Below are positions 7,617 through 15,403 of a stretch of 64,000 nt of DNA, in pieces. Each line of letters starts with the position of its first letter. The stretch's first letter is position 1. The notes beneath the pieces are model-generated. The model was not told where the DNA came from. It searched no databases and saw nothing but the letters and a program-made list of their open reading frames with translations. The translations under genes were made by a program, and so were the position numbers. This DNA is from Tolypothrix bouteillei VB521301 (GTDB taxonomy: Bacteria; Cyanobacteriota; Cyanobacteriia; Cyanobacteriales; Nostocaceae): the NCBI RefSeq assembly GCF_000760695.4, contig NZ_JHEG04000001.1:131001-195000 (forward strand), in the 5' to 3' direction.

Positions 7617-10175
7617 CTAATTCACCTTGCGTTGGAAAGTAAACGTTCTTTCCTGTCCCGGTGTAACCGTGTCAGTAACGGTATCTACGTATTTGGTTAC
7701 GTCATTATTAACAGTCGTCCCAGTCTGGTCACCTGTAGAGGTAGTTGCTGGTTTACCGCTAAAAAAGGTGATGGTTGCAGCACCAGAATCTTTTGCAGAG
7801 CCAACAATATGACTCGTATCTATAACGCTGTTGTTATCGTTGTCTAATGCCCAATTGTTACCTTTCGTGCCATCCCAAGTGGTACCATCTTCAGTAATCA
7901 CCACTTTGCCAGCATTTAAGACGATGTTGCCAGTACCGGATTGAGGTTCAGAAATGTTTTTGTAACTAATTTGGTACTCAATAATGTTTCCTGGAGCAGG
8001 GGTTCTAGGTACATCGGGTACTTGATCGTTTACACCTGGTGTGGAATCAAAGTTATCCTGACCCGTTCCTACTGCGGGACCCGTTCCTTGCAATACGCGA
8101 GACAGTTTCACCATTTTCAAGAAGCCTGTGTAGACGCGATCGATGGTGATATTCCTAGGTTCAGTTCCTTGGAATCCCGGTGTCGCATCATCAATATACG
8201 CTGTTATGGGAACTGGAAAGCCACGGTTAATATCTGTAGAAAGTGGAGTCCCAGAAGGCAAATTCACTTCCACGCCGTAATTAGCTGTTGCATTAGCTGT
8301 CACTCCATCAACTCGAATGGGATTTGTTGCACTAATGTTTTGGTTGTTAACCTGTCCTTGCCCCGACTGGAACACAAAATTTGTACCATCGTATCTATAA
8401 GTTGCCGACAAACTACCGTAACTGATGGTAACGAGTGTATTTACAGGTAAGTCTCCTGGAGTCGTAGGAGGTGTTGGAATCAGAGAGACGTTACTGCTAC
8501 CCGCACCAGTGTTTTTAAAAGTGTTGGTAAAACTGACACCATCTGGATCGATTAATGTTCCGGGAACTGTACTCGCAGGGACTAGTGAAGATTTGTTGGT
8601 GAAGTCTTTATTGTTATCATTTTCAGCAACAGCATCCGGTGCATCCTTAGGTCCGTTTAAGACAGAAATACCTCCTGCAGCAGTTAAGGTGACAATATTT
8701 GCCTCACCACCGGGACCTGTACCGCTGTTATTGTTGTTGAGATCTGTGCCAATCCCATTATTGCCTTCCAACTCATCAGGAATCTTGTTGTTATTGGAGT
8801 CTGTTGGATTAATATAACCATCATCCACACTGTCTGGAAGAAGGGTATCGGGGATTTTATCGTTATTGGTATCAGTACCGATAGGGGGATTGGAACCATC
8901 AAAATTGCTGGGGCTTTGATCTCCAGATTCATCGTATACGGGGGCTCCACTGGGACTTTTACCGAATAACTGGGCAATATTTGCAATGGAAATGGATTCA
9001 GGCGTACCAACAACTTCAACAGTAATTTGAAAGCCTGAAACTGTAGTACCTGGGGCAATACTTTCAGTTCTTACAAAACCAACTCGTTTTACTGTCGCCA
9101 AATCTGAAGGTGCAGTCGTTGTCCAAGTTGCTTGATTGGCATCGAAAGAAGAGACATCATTGGTTGTATAAACGGGTTGCCAACCAGATGGGGCTTTGAC
9201 ACTGACTAATTTGGTTCCTGCAGGAATGGCATCAGATACCAAAATGTAGGAACCGACTAGACCGGGAATAGTTGTGCCATTTAGAGGCGCAGGGCTGATA
9301 CCGTTACCTGTAGGATCGTTGTTTTCAACTCGCAAGCTTAAGTCGTAGCTGAGATTATCCCCCCCCGGACCATCCACCCCAGCACTTGTTTGACTGCTGC
9401 GGGTTTTGAGAACTGTTGCAAGAGTGTAATTTTTTAGGTTTGAATCAACTGTGACTTGTTGTGTGGCGCTGGCTTCACGCGTACCATTTATGGGTGTACC
9501 GCTAACTTCACCCGTGACTGAGCCATCAGGATTATCTACAGTATAAAGGTCACCGCCATTTTCACTCCGTGGCTGGTTTTGAGCATCGCTGGGCGTATCG
9601 CCTAATTTGACAGATATAGTGCTTCCGCTTGTTGCACCATCAGCAACTTTAACAGGAACCCGCACTAAAACAGAACCACCTGGTGGAATCGAGTTAGTTG
9701 AGGTTCCGCCAGGAGCAACGGGTTGCCATGTTTGACCGCCATCGTAGCTAATTTCTACTGACCCATCAAGTTGTCCGGGACCCGTGACTGTGGGTTGGTC
9801 GGGAATGCGGAACTTTGTAGGGTCGTTACCAACGTTAGTGACGTTGTAGGTGTAATAAACGGTGTCACCAATACCAATTTTTCCATCTGTATTTTGGTCG
9901 GTTTTAAATGAAGTACCAGAACCAGTTACGGTAATACCAGCAACTTCAGCAACGGTAACGACAACTGTGTTAGAAGTCGTGTTAATTGTTGTTCCAGGAT
10001 TATTGGGGTCTTCATAGGTAGCGGTTGCTGTATTGCTAATCGATTGACCCGCAGTTGTACCCTCAGCTTTGACTGGGCTGACATATTGAAAAAAACTGTG
10101 AGCTAATAATCCCGTAGCAATTAAATAAAGGTAGAGCTTGGTTTTCCCTAATAAGAGTTTATAGGTTGGTGGCAT
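7617..10175 (-). CDS. Large exported DUF11-repeat protein with Ca-binding-like Asn/Asp repeats
   Basis: 852 aa with a signal peptide (hydrophobic core LYLYLIATGLLAHSFF, cleavage near VKAEG). It has several DUF11-like modules; the clearest start with GIGDTVYYTYNVTNVGN (about residue 95) and NIIEYQISYKNIS (about residue 745). Between about residues 435 and 495 there is a run of D-x-N-x-D-x-x-x-D motifs (DTNNDKIPD, DSNNNKIPDELEG, GTDLNNNNSG) like thrombospondin type-3 or EF-hand-type calcium loops. It is the first gene of the minus-strand operon, so the operon promoter should lie in the following intergenic stretch. A surface or sheath role is inferred. Confidence 0.82.
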   Translation of the reverse strand: MPPTYKLLLGKTKLYLYLIATGLLAHSFFQYVSPVKAEGTTAGQSISNTATATYEDPNNPGTTINTTSNTVVVTVAEVAGITVTGSGTSFKTDQNTDGKIGIGDTVYYTYNVTNVGNDPTKFRIPDQPTVTGPGQLDGSVEISYDGGQTWQPVAPGGTSTNSIPPGGSVLVRVPVKVADGATSGSTISVKLGDTPSDAQNQPRSENGGDLYTVDNPDGSVTGEVSGTPINGTREASATQQVTVDSNLKNYTLATVLKTRSSQTSAGVDGPGGDNLSYDLSLRVENNDPTGNGISPAPLNGTTIPGLVGSYILVSDAIPAGTKLVSVKAPSGWQPVYTTNDVSSFDANQATWTTTAPSDLATVKRVGFVRTESIAPGTTVSGFQITVEVVGTPESISIANIAQLFGKSPSGAPVYDESGDQSPSNFDGSNPPIGTDTNNDKIPDTLLPDSVDDGYINPTDSNNNKIPDELEGNNGIGTDLNNNNSGTGPGGEANIVTLTAAGGISVLNGPKDAPDAVAENDNNKDFTNKSSLVPASTVPGTLIDPDGVSFTNTFKNTGAGSSNVSLIPTPPTTPGDLPVNTLVTISYGSLSATYRYDGTNFVFQSGQGQVNNQNISATNPIRVDGVTANATANYGVEVNLPSGTPLSTDINRGFPVPITAYIDDATPGFQGTEPRNITIDRVYTGFLKMVKLSRVLQGTGPAVGTGQDNFDSTPGVNDQVPDVPRTPAPGNIIEYQISYKNISEPQSGTGNIVLNAGKVVITEDGTTWDGTKGNNWALDNDNNSVIDTSHIVGSAKDSGAATITFFSGKPATTSTGDQTGTTVNNDVTKYVDTVTDTVTPGQERTFTFQRKVN

Positions 10176-10642
10176 GATGAACCCTAAAAATTAAAAGTTA
10201 GATTAAAACTAGTATTTGAAGGTAGACTTGAATTTAGTAAGTGAAAAATGACGAAGTAATTCAACTCAAAATTTGATTTTTTGAGGGCTTTGTCTGGGTA
10301 GAAACTTTTAATAGATTGCACCAAATGACCAAAGAAAGTATGAAGGATAAAGAATGAAGAATAAAAGATAGCTTTTTATTCTTCACACTTCATCCCTCAT
10401 GAAATTGTTGCTCATTGACTCTGGAGATTCTCATCAAGAGAAATTGAGCTTACAAGAATGTAACTTTTTATCCTGTGTTTAGCTTCAGTGAAAGTATGGA
10501 CTTATTGTAAAAATTATGGATAACAAGCCGTGGAAAATCATATATCTTAACCCGTATTTTCCACAAAAGTCTCACAATTGCATAACAGCGAGATTTTCAG
10601 TACTCCCTAAGATTGCATTTACGAGCGCTTTGATAAAAATAA

Positions 10643-10690
10643 TGGTTCTTCAGTACTTGTTAATTTAGCATAACGAGTACTGAAGAACCA
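10643..10690. terminator. Long perfect hairpin, possible terminator or repeat
   Basis: The arms tggttcttcagtact (10643-10657) and agtactgaagaacca (10676-10690) are perfectly complementary. The stem continues inward for five pairs (one G-U), giving about 20 bp around an 8-nt loop. On the minus strand a T-rich run follows, as in an intrinsic terminator. It could equally be a dispersed palindromic element. Confidence 0.5.
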
Positions 10691-10712
10691 AAATAATTAT
10701 ACTTTTGTCTTA

Positions 10713-10787
10713 TATATCAATCCTATTTGATCTCTAAACAAAAGAGACAAAGCAGACAAGGAAGAGGTGTTTGTAAATCATTTAGGA
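10713..10787. repeat. MITE-like repeat, diverged copy A
   Basis: This stretch matches the 74-bp element at 14834-14907 in inverse orientation: aatcctatttga near one end and ggtgtttgtaaatcatttagga near the other. Its terminal inverted repeats are less intact than in the other copy. Confidence 0.6.
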
Positions 10788-10968
10788 ATTTTGTAGAAAT
10801 TGACTGCTTGAAACGTCTATTACATGGTTTTTCACTCCTATGTCTATTACCGAACAGCAACTGGCGAGCGGTAACATTGTAAGAGAGTCTGTATAGTTTT
10901 GTATTGCACATTACAGATAGCCGCTGATTTGGGCATAGTAAGAATATTTATGTTGCAGCAAAAAGATA

Positions 10969-11598
10969 ATGACAGCTACTTTATCTAGGTATCAGCGGAT
11001 TCAAAAAATTGTTGCATCCCTGCGGACTTTCTCTCGCATGGATGAAGCCGAAATGAAAACTGTTAATCTTCATGGGGGATCGAGAGTACCTTAATGATGT
11101 TGCAATATCGCCTGAAAGCAAAGCCAAATCATCCCGGTATAGAGGTCATTAAACATTACGGTGATTTGCCGTTCGTGGAATGCTATGCGAGGCTATTGAA
11201 TCAAGTATTTATGAACGTGTTAAGCAATGCGATCGATTCTTTGGAATCCATCGGCACAACCAATTCTATAGAACAGTCATTACCAAACAATCAAGGGTTT
11301 CTGACAAACCCAATTATTACCATTGTCACCGAACAAGTCGATCGCGATTGCGTTGAAATCCGGATTGTAGATAATTGTAGATAATGGTCCCGGTATGCCA
11401 GAGTCGGTTCGCCAACGCTTGTTCGATCTCTTCTTCACGACAAAACCTGTAGGCAAAGGAACGGGTATGGGCTTATCAATTAGCTATCAAATTGCCACCG
11501 AAATACACGGGGGGTCGCTTTTGTGCAGGTCAGAACTCGGACAGGGAGCGGAATTTATCATCCGCGTGCCAATTCGGCAACAATTAACTGACTGGTAG
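10969..11598 (+). pseudogene. Broken histidine kinase, dimerisation end and ATPase domain only
   Basis: Three consecutive frames encode pieces of a HisKA/HATPase_c kinase. The pieces are RIQKIVASLRTFSRMDEAEMK (first 20 residues of a longer match; end of the dimerisation helix), then NQVFMNVLSNAIDSL (N box), then the F/G2 box FFTTKPVGKGTGMGLSIS ending EFIIRVPI. A one-base frameshift lies near 11075. A second is caused by a tandem 10-bp duplication (attgtagata, 11364-11373 and 11374-11383) that disrupts the expected 'VDNGPGM' G1 box. The sensory N-terminus and phospho-acceptor His are absent. It is a non-functional remnant of an orphan sensor kinase. Confidence 0.8.
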
Positions 11599-11687
11599 CG
11601 ATGGGTGACCCATTCCGTACAACCTTGAAAAACAATTGTGAAAATGCTTGGAATTAAACTCCCATGACTTTGCTGTAAATTTTTAAA

Positions 11688-11708
11688 ACCCGACAAAAAT
11701 TGTCGGGT
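11688..11708. terminator. 9-bp hairpin between kinase remnant and thrC
   Basis: acccgacaa and ttgtcgggt form a perfect stem around a 3-nt loop about 75 bases before the thrC start. The following sequence is only weakly T-rich. It may be the old terminator of the kinase gene or an element in the thrC leader. Confidence 0.45.
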
Positions 11709-11780
11709 ATGTTTGACTGGTATTTTTGCTCGTGTTACTATCAAAACCACAGTTGACGGACATTCAGGGAAGGCTGACTT

Positions 11781-13085
11781 ATGACACAGGCGACAACCAC
11801 TCATACCCAAACAAACACAGGCACTTTTAAATCCTTGAAATGTAAGGAGTGTAGTGCGGAGTACGAACTCCAAGCCCTTCACGTGTGTGAGTTCTGTTTC
11901 GGTCCATTGGAAGTCACCTATGATTACAGCTCCCTTCGGTCTAAGGTCACCCGTGAAACAATTCAAGCCGGTCCCAACTCTATTTGGCGCTACCGTCACT
12001 TTTTGCCTGTCGCCAGCGAAAATCCAATTGATGTGGGAACTGGTATGACCCCACTGGTTCGTTCCCAACGCTTGGCACGTCGCCTCGGTCTGAACAAACT
12101 GTATATCAAAAATGATGCCGTCAATATGCCCACCCTCAGCTTTAAAGATAGGGTGGTGTCAGTTGCTCTCACCAGAGCACGGGAATTAGGTTTCTCCACA
12201 GTTTCTTGTGCTAGTACCGGGAACTTGGCTAATTCTACTGCAGCGATCGCAGCACACGCCGGTTTAGATTGCTGTGTATTCATTCCTGCTGACTTGGAAG
12301 CCGGAAAAATCTTGGGTAGCTTGATTTACAGCCCAACCCTCATGGCTGTTAAAGGAAATTACGACCAAGTCAACCGTCTCTGTTCTGAAGTAGCAAATAC
12401 ACATGGATGGGGATTTGTCAATATCAACTTGCGTCCCTACTACTCAGAAGGTTCTAAAACACTCGGCTTTGAAGTGGCAGAACAATTAGGTTGGGAGTTA
12501 CCTGACCACATTGTCGCACCTTTGGCATCTGGTTCGCTATATACAAAAATTTACAAAGGTTTCCAAGAATTTGTAGAACTGGGTTTGGTGGAAGCCAAAA
12601 ACGTTAAATTTAGTGGCGCACAAGCAGAAGGATGTTCGCCCATCGCTCAAGCGTATAAGGAAGGACGCGACTTCATCAAACCAGTCAAACCAAATACTAT
12701 TGCCAAATCCATTGCGATCGGCAACCCAGCAGATGGTGTATATGCTATAGATATAGCGCACAAAACTGGTGGTAATATTGAGTCGGTGACAGATACCGAA
12801 ATCATCGAAGGCATCAAGCTGCTTGCAGAGACAGAAGGTATCTTCACAGAAACAGCAGGAGGGACAACCGTTGCCGTGCTCAAAAAACTGGTAGAAGCAG
12901 GCAAGATTGATCCCGATGAAACCACCGTGGTATACATTACCGGAAATGGTTTGAAAACCCAAGAAGCCGTACAGGGCTATATTGGAGAACCCTTAACCAT
13001 TGAGGCGAAGCTCGACAGCTTTGAAAGAGCTCTAGAGCGTTCTCGGACACTCGATCGCCTTGAATGGCAACAAGTCCTCGTCTAG
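11781..13085 (+). CDS. thrC: Threonine synthase
   Basis: 434 aa. It catalyses the last step of threonine synthesis, from O-phosphohomoserine to threonine, with PLP in the cytoplasm. The N-terminus has a zinc-ribbon-like module (CKECSAEYEL, then CEFCFGPLEV) seen in the longer cyanobacterial and plant-type enzymes. The PLP lysine lies in LSFKDRVV (about residue 120), and the Ser/Asn-rich phosphate loop ASTGNLANSTAA follows at about 148. The C-terminal AGGTTVAVLKKL is also typical. Length fits the family. A ThiS/MoaD-like gene follows 84 bases downstream on the same strand. Confidence 0.95.
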   Translation: MTQATTTHTQTNTGTFKSLKCKECSAEYELQALHVCEFCFGPLEVTYDYSSLRSKVTRETIQAGPNSIWRYRHFLPVASENPIDVGTGMTPLVRSQRLARRLGLNKLYIKNDAVNMPTLSFKDRVVSVALTRARELGFSTVSCASTGNLANSTAAIAAHAGLDCCVFIPADLEAGKILGSLIYSPTLMAVKGNYDQVNRLCSEVANTHGWGFVNINLRPYYSEGSKTLGFEVAEQLGWELPDHIVAPLASGSLYTKIYKGFQEFVELGLVEAKNVKFSGAQAEGCSPIAQAYKEGRDFIKPVKPNTIAKSIAIGNPADGVYAIDIAHKTGGNIESVTDTEIIEGIKLLAETEGIFTETAGGTTVAVLKKLVEAGKIDPDETTVVYITGNGLKTQEAVQGYIGEPLTIEAKLDSFERALERSRTLDRLEWQQVLV

Positions 13086-13167
13086 TTATAAGTTAGTGGT
13101 TAGTTAGTGTTCGACTATCTAATAACCACTAACAACTAACAACTAACAACTAACAATTAACAATTAA
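13086..13167. repeat. Short tandem repeats, AACTAAC/AACAACT type
   Basis: The gap after thrC consists of short degenerate tandem units (ttagtggttagttagtg, then repeated aactaac-aactaac-aattaac). Such heptameric STRR sequences are characteristic of heterocystous cyanobacteria. Confidence 0.7.
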
Positions 13168-13169
13168 CC

Positions 13170-13445
13170 ATGTCTGTCAAAGTTTTAGTTCCTACTGCCC
13201 TTCAGAAGTTCACAAATAACCAAGCTGCCTTAGACTGTAATGGCAGTACCGTTGCCGAACTGTTCGATTCTTTAGAAAAGAACTGTCCCGGTATTAAATC
13301 TCGGTTATGTGATGACAGCGGACAACCGCGCCGATTTTTAAATTTGTACGTTAACAGTGAAGATATTCGCTTTTTGGATGGTACAGCTACACCATTGAAA
13401 GATGGTGATGAAGTGAGTATTGTTCCTGCAGTGGCTGGTGGTTAA
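13170..13445 (+). CDS. MoaD/ThiS-family ubiquitin-like sulfur-carrier protein
   Basis: 91 aa with a beta-grasp sequence and the diagnostic C-terminal Gly-Gly (SIVPAVAGG) that is activated by an E1-like enzyme and thiocarboxylated. The closing phrase '[22 protein letters not shown]' (first 20 residues shown here as its hallmark: [13 protein letters not shown]) is standard for MoaD/ThiS folds. It lies directly after thrC. In other bacteria similar carriers sit next to PLP sulfhydrylases (CysO with CysM, HcyS in Wolinella), so a sulfur-transfer role in amino-acid synthesis is plausible but not shown. It is not clearly canonical MoaD or ThiS. Confidence 0.85.
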   Translation: MSVKVLVPTALQKFTNNQAALDCNGSTVAELFDSLEKNCPGIKSRLCDDSGQPRRFLNLYVNSEDIRFLDGTATPLKDGDEVSIVPAVAGG

Positions 13446-13728
13446 TAGCTAATGGCTAATGGCTAATTGCTAATGGTGAGTCCAGCCCTGCAGGCGGGTT
13501 TCCTGCCGTAGGGGACTGGCGAACCCGGAGGGCTAATAGTCGCTGGCAAAAAATAAGATATCTATGTTGTATGGTGGGCGGTTTTGCCCGCCTGAGCCTT
13601 ACCCACTGAAAAGGAAGGAAATACTCTCAAAGTCCCCCTTTTCAAGGGGGATTTAGGGGGATCGGTAAAACTTTGATACATCACCAAAAACTTTTCAGAC
13701 ATCCTCTAATAACAGTCATTATGAATTT
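13446..13728. repeat. STRR heptamers plus two dispersed cyanobacterial repeats
   Basis: The stretch begins with TAATGGC-type tandem units. A repeat near 13472-13535 follows (gtgagtccag..caggcgggtttcc..ggactggcgaac) that recurs inverted near 57445-57505. At about 13632-13662 there is a palindromic 'agtcccccttttcaaggggga' unit of a kind common in cyanobacterial intergenic DNA. No gene is visible. Confidence 0.65.
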
Positions 13729-14820
13729 TTAACTCCATCCTTGCATTTCAACAAGTTCCATACACAATTCATTGATTTGTTCTAAGTCAGTTCGTTCGGG
13801 TAAAACAGAAACTTCGTATACCGTTTCCATTTGAGCAACTAAATCATCTGCCATTTTCATAAGTTGTTCGTAGGAATATTCGCCCCTAAGAATCGCTTTT
13901 AAATCTTCCGCATCACCAGCAATTTTCCGGTCTACAATGACTTCTCCTGTTTGCAAAATTTCTAGTCCACTGCGTAACAGCCTGATACAGTGCATTCCGT
14001 GTTTGAGGTCATAACCTGATTTTCGTTCCATTTCTGCTCTAGCAGGATTTCGATTTTCTTGCCAAGAGAGGTACGCTTTCCATTCTCTTAAAGCCACTTG
14101 ATAAGTTTGGCTTTTTTTCAGCAAGCGAATAAAATCTTTATGGCTGTTTGTTAATGTTTGCGTGTATTCTAAAGCTTCTTCAGCTAAGGGATACTGTTTG
14201 AGCACACCTTTAAAATCTATATCTGCTGTCAGCAGTTTATACAATTGTTCTGCTTCTTCTAGAAATTCAATCTTTCCTCTAATTAATTGATAAAGATACT
14301 CTAGAAAAGCGTGTAACTCATCTTTTGTGAGTGGTGCTTCATCTTCTATTCCATAATCACAAGGTAATGGTTTCTTTTGTGGTGGGTTAAGCAGCCACTT
14401 GCGATGAGTTTCCATCTTTTTAAGTTGGGCAAAGGCATAACCAGAATAAGTGTGTTTGACTTTCTTCGTTAAAAAGATTTTTCTATGATTGAGTAACTCT
14501 TGCCCGACAGTTGTTAAAACAGGGTATTTTCCCAACCATAATAATTCCAAGATATTGGGATTTGCTCCTGCTAGTAGCTGTAGCATTTTCCTAAGTTCAT
14601 ATATAACCGTGTCTTTATTTCCATCTAAAAATGGAAAGATACCCGGTTCGTCCCATCCACTCTCTTTTTGTTCAATGATGTCAAATCCTAAATAGTAATT
14701 TTTGTTTGCTACAAATACACCACGATAGTCATAATCTGACTCAGGTCTACTTAACCCATATCCGTGACTACCTGCTAGACCAATTAAAACAGTTCTTTTT
14801 TCAACTTCTATTCTTTCCAT
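13729..14820 (-). CDS. RlaP-type DNA polymerase beta superfamily nucleotidyltransferase
   Basis: 363 aa. The N-terminus has the nucleotidyltransferase signature GLAGSHGYGLSRPESDYDYRG: helical turn G-S plus the D-Y-D metal-binding aspartates, about residues 14-34. A long helical C-terminal region follows. This matches the family annotated as predicted nucleotidyltransferase/YcgL (PF10127, RlaP), members of which are found near RNA ligases in RNA-repair loci. No ligase is adjacent here; it stands alone between repeats. The true substrate is unknown. Confidence 0.82.
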   Translation of the reverse strand: MERIEVEKRTVLIGLAGSHGYGLSRPESDYDYRGVFVANKNYYLGFDIIEQKESGWDEPGIFPFLDGNKDTVIYELRKMLQLLAGANPNILELLWLGKYPVLTTVGQELLNHRKIFLTKKVKHTYSGYAFAQLKKMETHRKWLLNPPQKKPLPCDYGIEDEAPLTKDELHAFLEYLYQLIRGKIEFLEEAEQLYKLLTADIDFKGVLKQYPLAEEALEYTQTLTNSHKDFIRLLKKSQTYQVALREWKAYLSWQENRNPARAEMERKSGYDLKHGMHCIRLLRSGLEILQTGEVIVDRKIAGDAEDLKAILRGEYSYEQLMKMADDLVAQMETVYEVSVLPERTDLEQINELCMELVEMQGWS

Positions 14821-14833
14821 ATATCAATCTTAA

Positions 14834-14907
14834 TATAGCAGTCCTAAATGATTTACAAACACCTCTCCCTTGTCTCCCTTGTTTAGATCTCAAATAGGAT
14901 TGCTATA
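14834..14907. repeat. 74-bp MITE-like element with terminal inverted repeats, copy B
   Basis: The ends are tatagcagtccta and taggattgctata, inverted repeats of 13 bases with one mismatch. The interior holds the phrases aaatgatttacaaacacctc and ctcccttgtttagatct. It lies just upstream of the RlaP-like gene start. A diverged whole copy is at 10713-10787 and end fragments are near 20873 and 31735. No coding capacity; mobilised in trans if at all. Confidence 0.7.
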
Positions 14908-14984
14908 TAAGATCTTTTCCAAGAATCGTCATAACTACAATTGTAGTATATAATAGTTACATAATTGAATTACCGTTGCAGGTT

Positions 14985-15345
14985 GTGAAAAACCTCGTTC
15001 TACCCCTTTTGATGCTGATAATTTTTGTTAAGAACGTCTTGAAGCTCGACGTTAAAGGGAATTTTCCCAAGCTAGTTGAAACGCTGTTCTGGATATCTGT
15101 TATCTATGCCTCTCTCTCACTGCTGAATGTGATTTTGTTTGAAAAAGCTGAGGCAAATACATGGCGAGCAAGGATGCCCAAACTGCCGATCGACCTTTCG
15201 CGGCTGTTGTTGGTACTGGTGGGGATCTCATTTGTGCTGGCGGCTGTCTGGGGTGCAGATTCGTCAACCAAGCTTGGGGCGTGAGATAAGTCAAATTATA
15301 GAAGCGCGAAGCAAAGCAGTCAGTATGGTTCAACGGGGAGAGTGA
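14985..15345 (+). pseudogene. Internally deleted MscS-like mechanosensitive channel remnant
   Basis: From a GTG at 14985, about 100 codons encode two to three hydrophobic segments (LVLPLLMLIIFV, FWISVIYASLSLLNVILF, LLLVLVGISFVLAAVWGAD). These resemble the N-terminal membrane part of cyanobacterial MscS-family channels, which normally continue after 'WGAD' into the pore helix and beta domain. Here the frame ends within eight codons. In another frame, EISQIIEARSKAVSMVQRGE (15280-15345) looks like the C-terminal tail. I infer an internal deletion joining the two ends. The channel pore is missing. Confidence 0.5.
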
Positions 15346-15403
15346 AAAATTTACTTGTATTTTCCCTAGCTTAACTTTTTAAGTACATACGTCATAACAG
15401 AGG

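Larger units (their letters stand above)
10176..10968. other. Gene-free stretch upstream of the DUF11 operon
   Basis: About 790 bases with no convincing gene. They hold an AT-rich hairpin at about 10356-10384 (gaagaataaaag pairing with its near complement), a 20-bp hairpin at 10643-10690 and a diverged copy of a MITE-like repeat at 10713-10787. The DUF11-operon promoter must be in the part nearest 10176, but I see no clear -35/-10 pair. Confidence 0.5.

Noticed and set aside
10723..10911. 62-codon minus-strand frame upstream of the kinase remnant
   Set aside because: It lies across the MITE-like repeat and has no coding features.
13446..13728. CRISPR-like array suggested by short tandem repeats (also near 49260 and 57260)
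   Set aside because: Units are seven bases without spacers, the STRR type known in cyanobacteria; no repeat-spacer structure occurs in the window and no cas gene is present.
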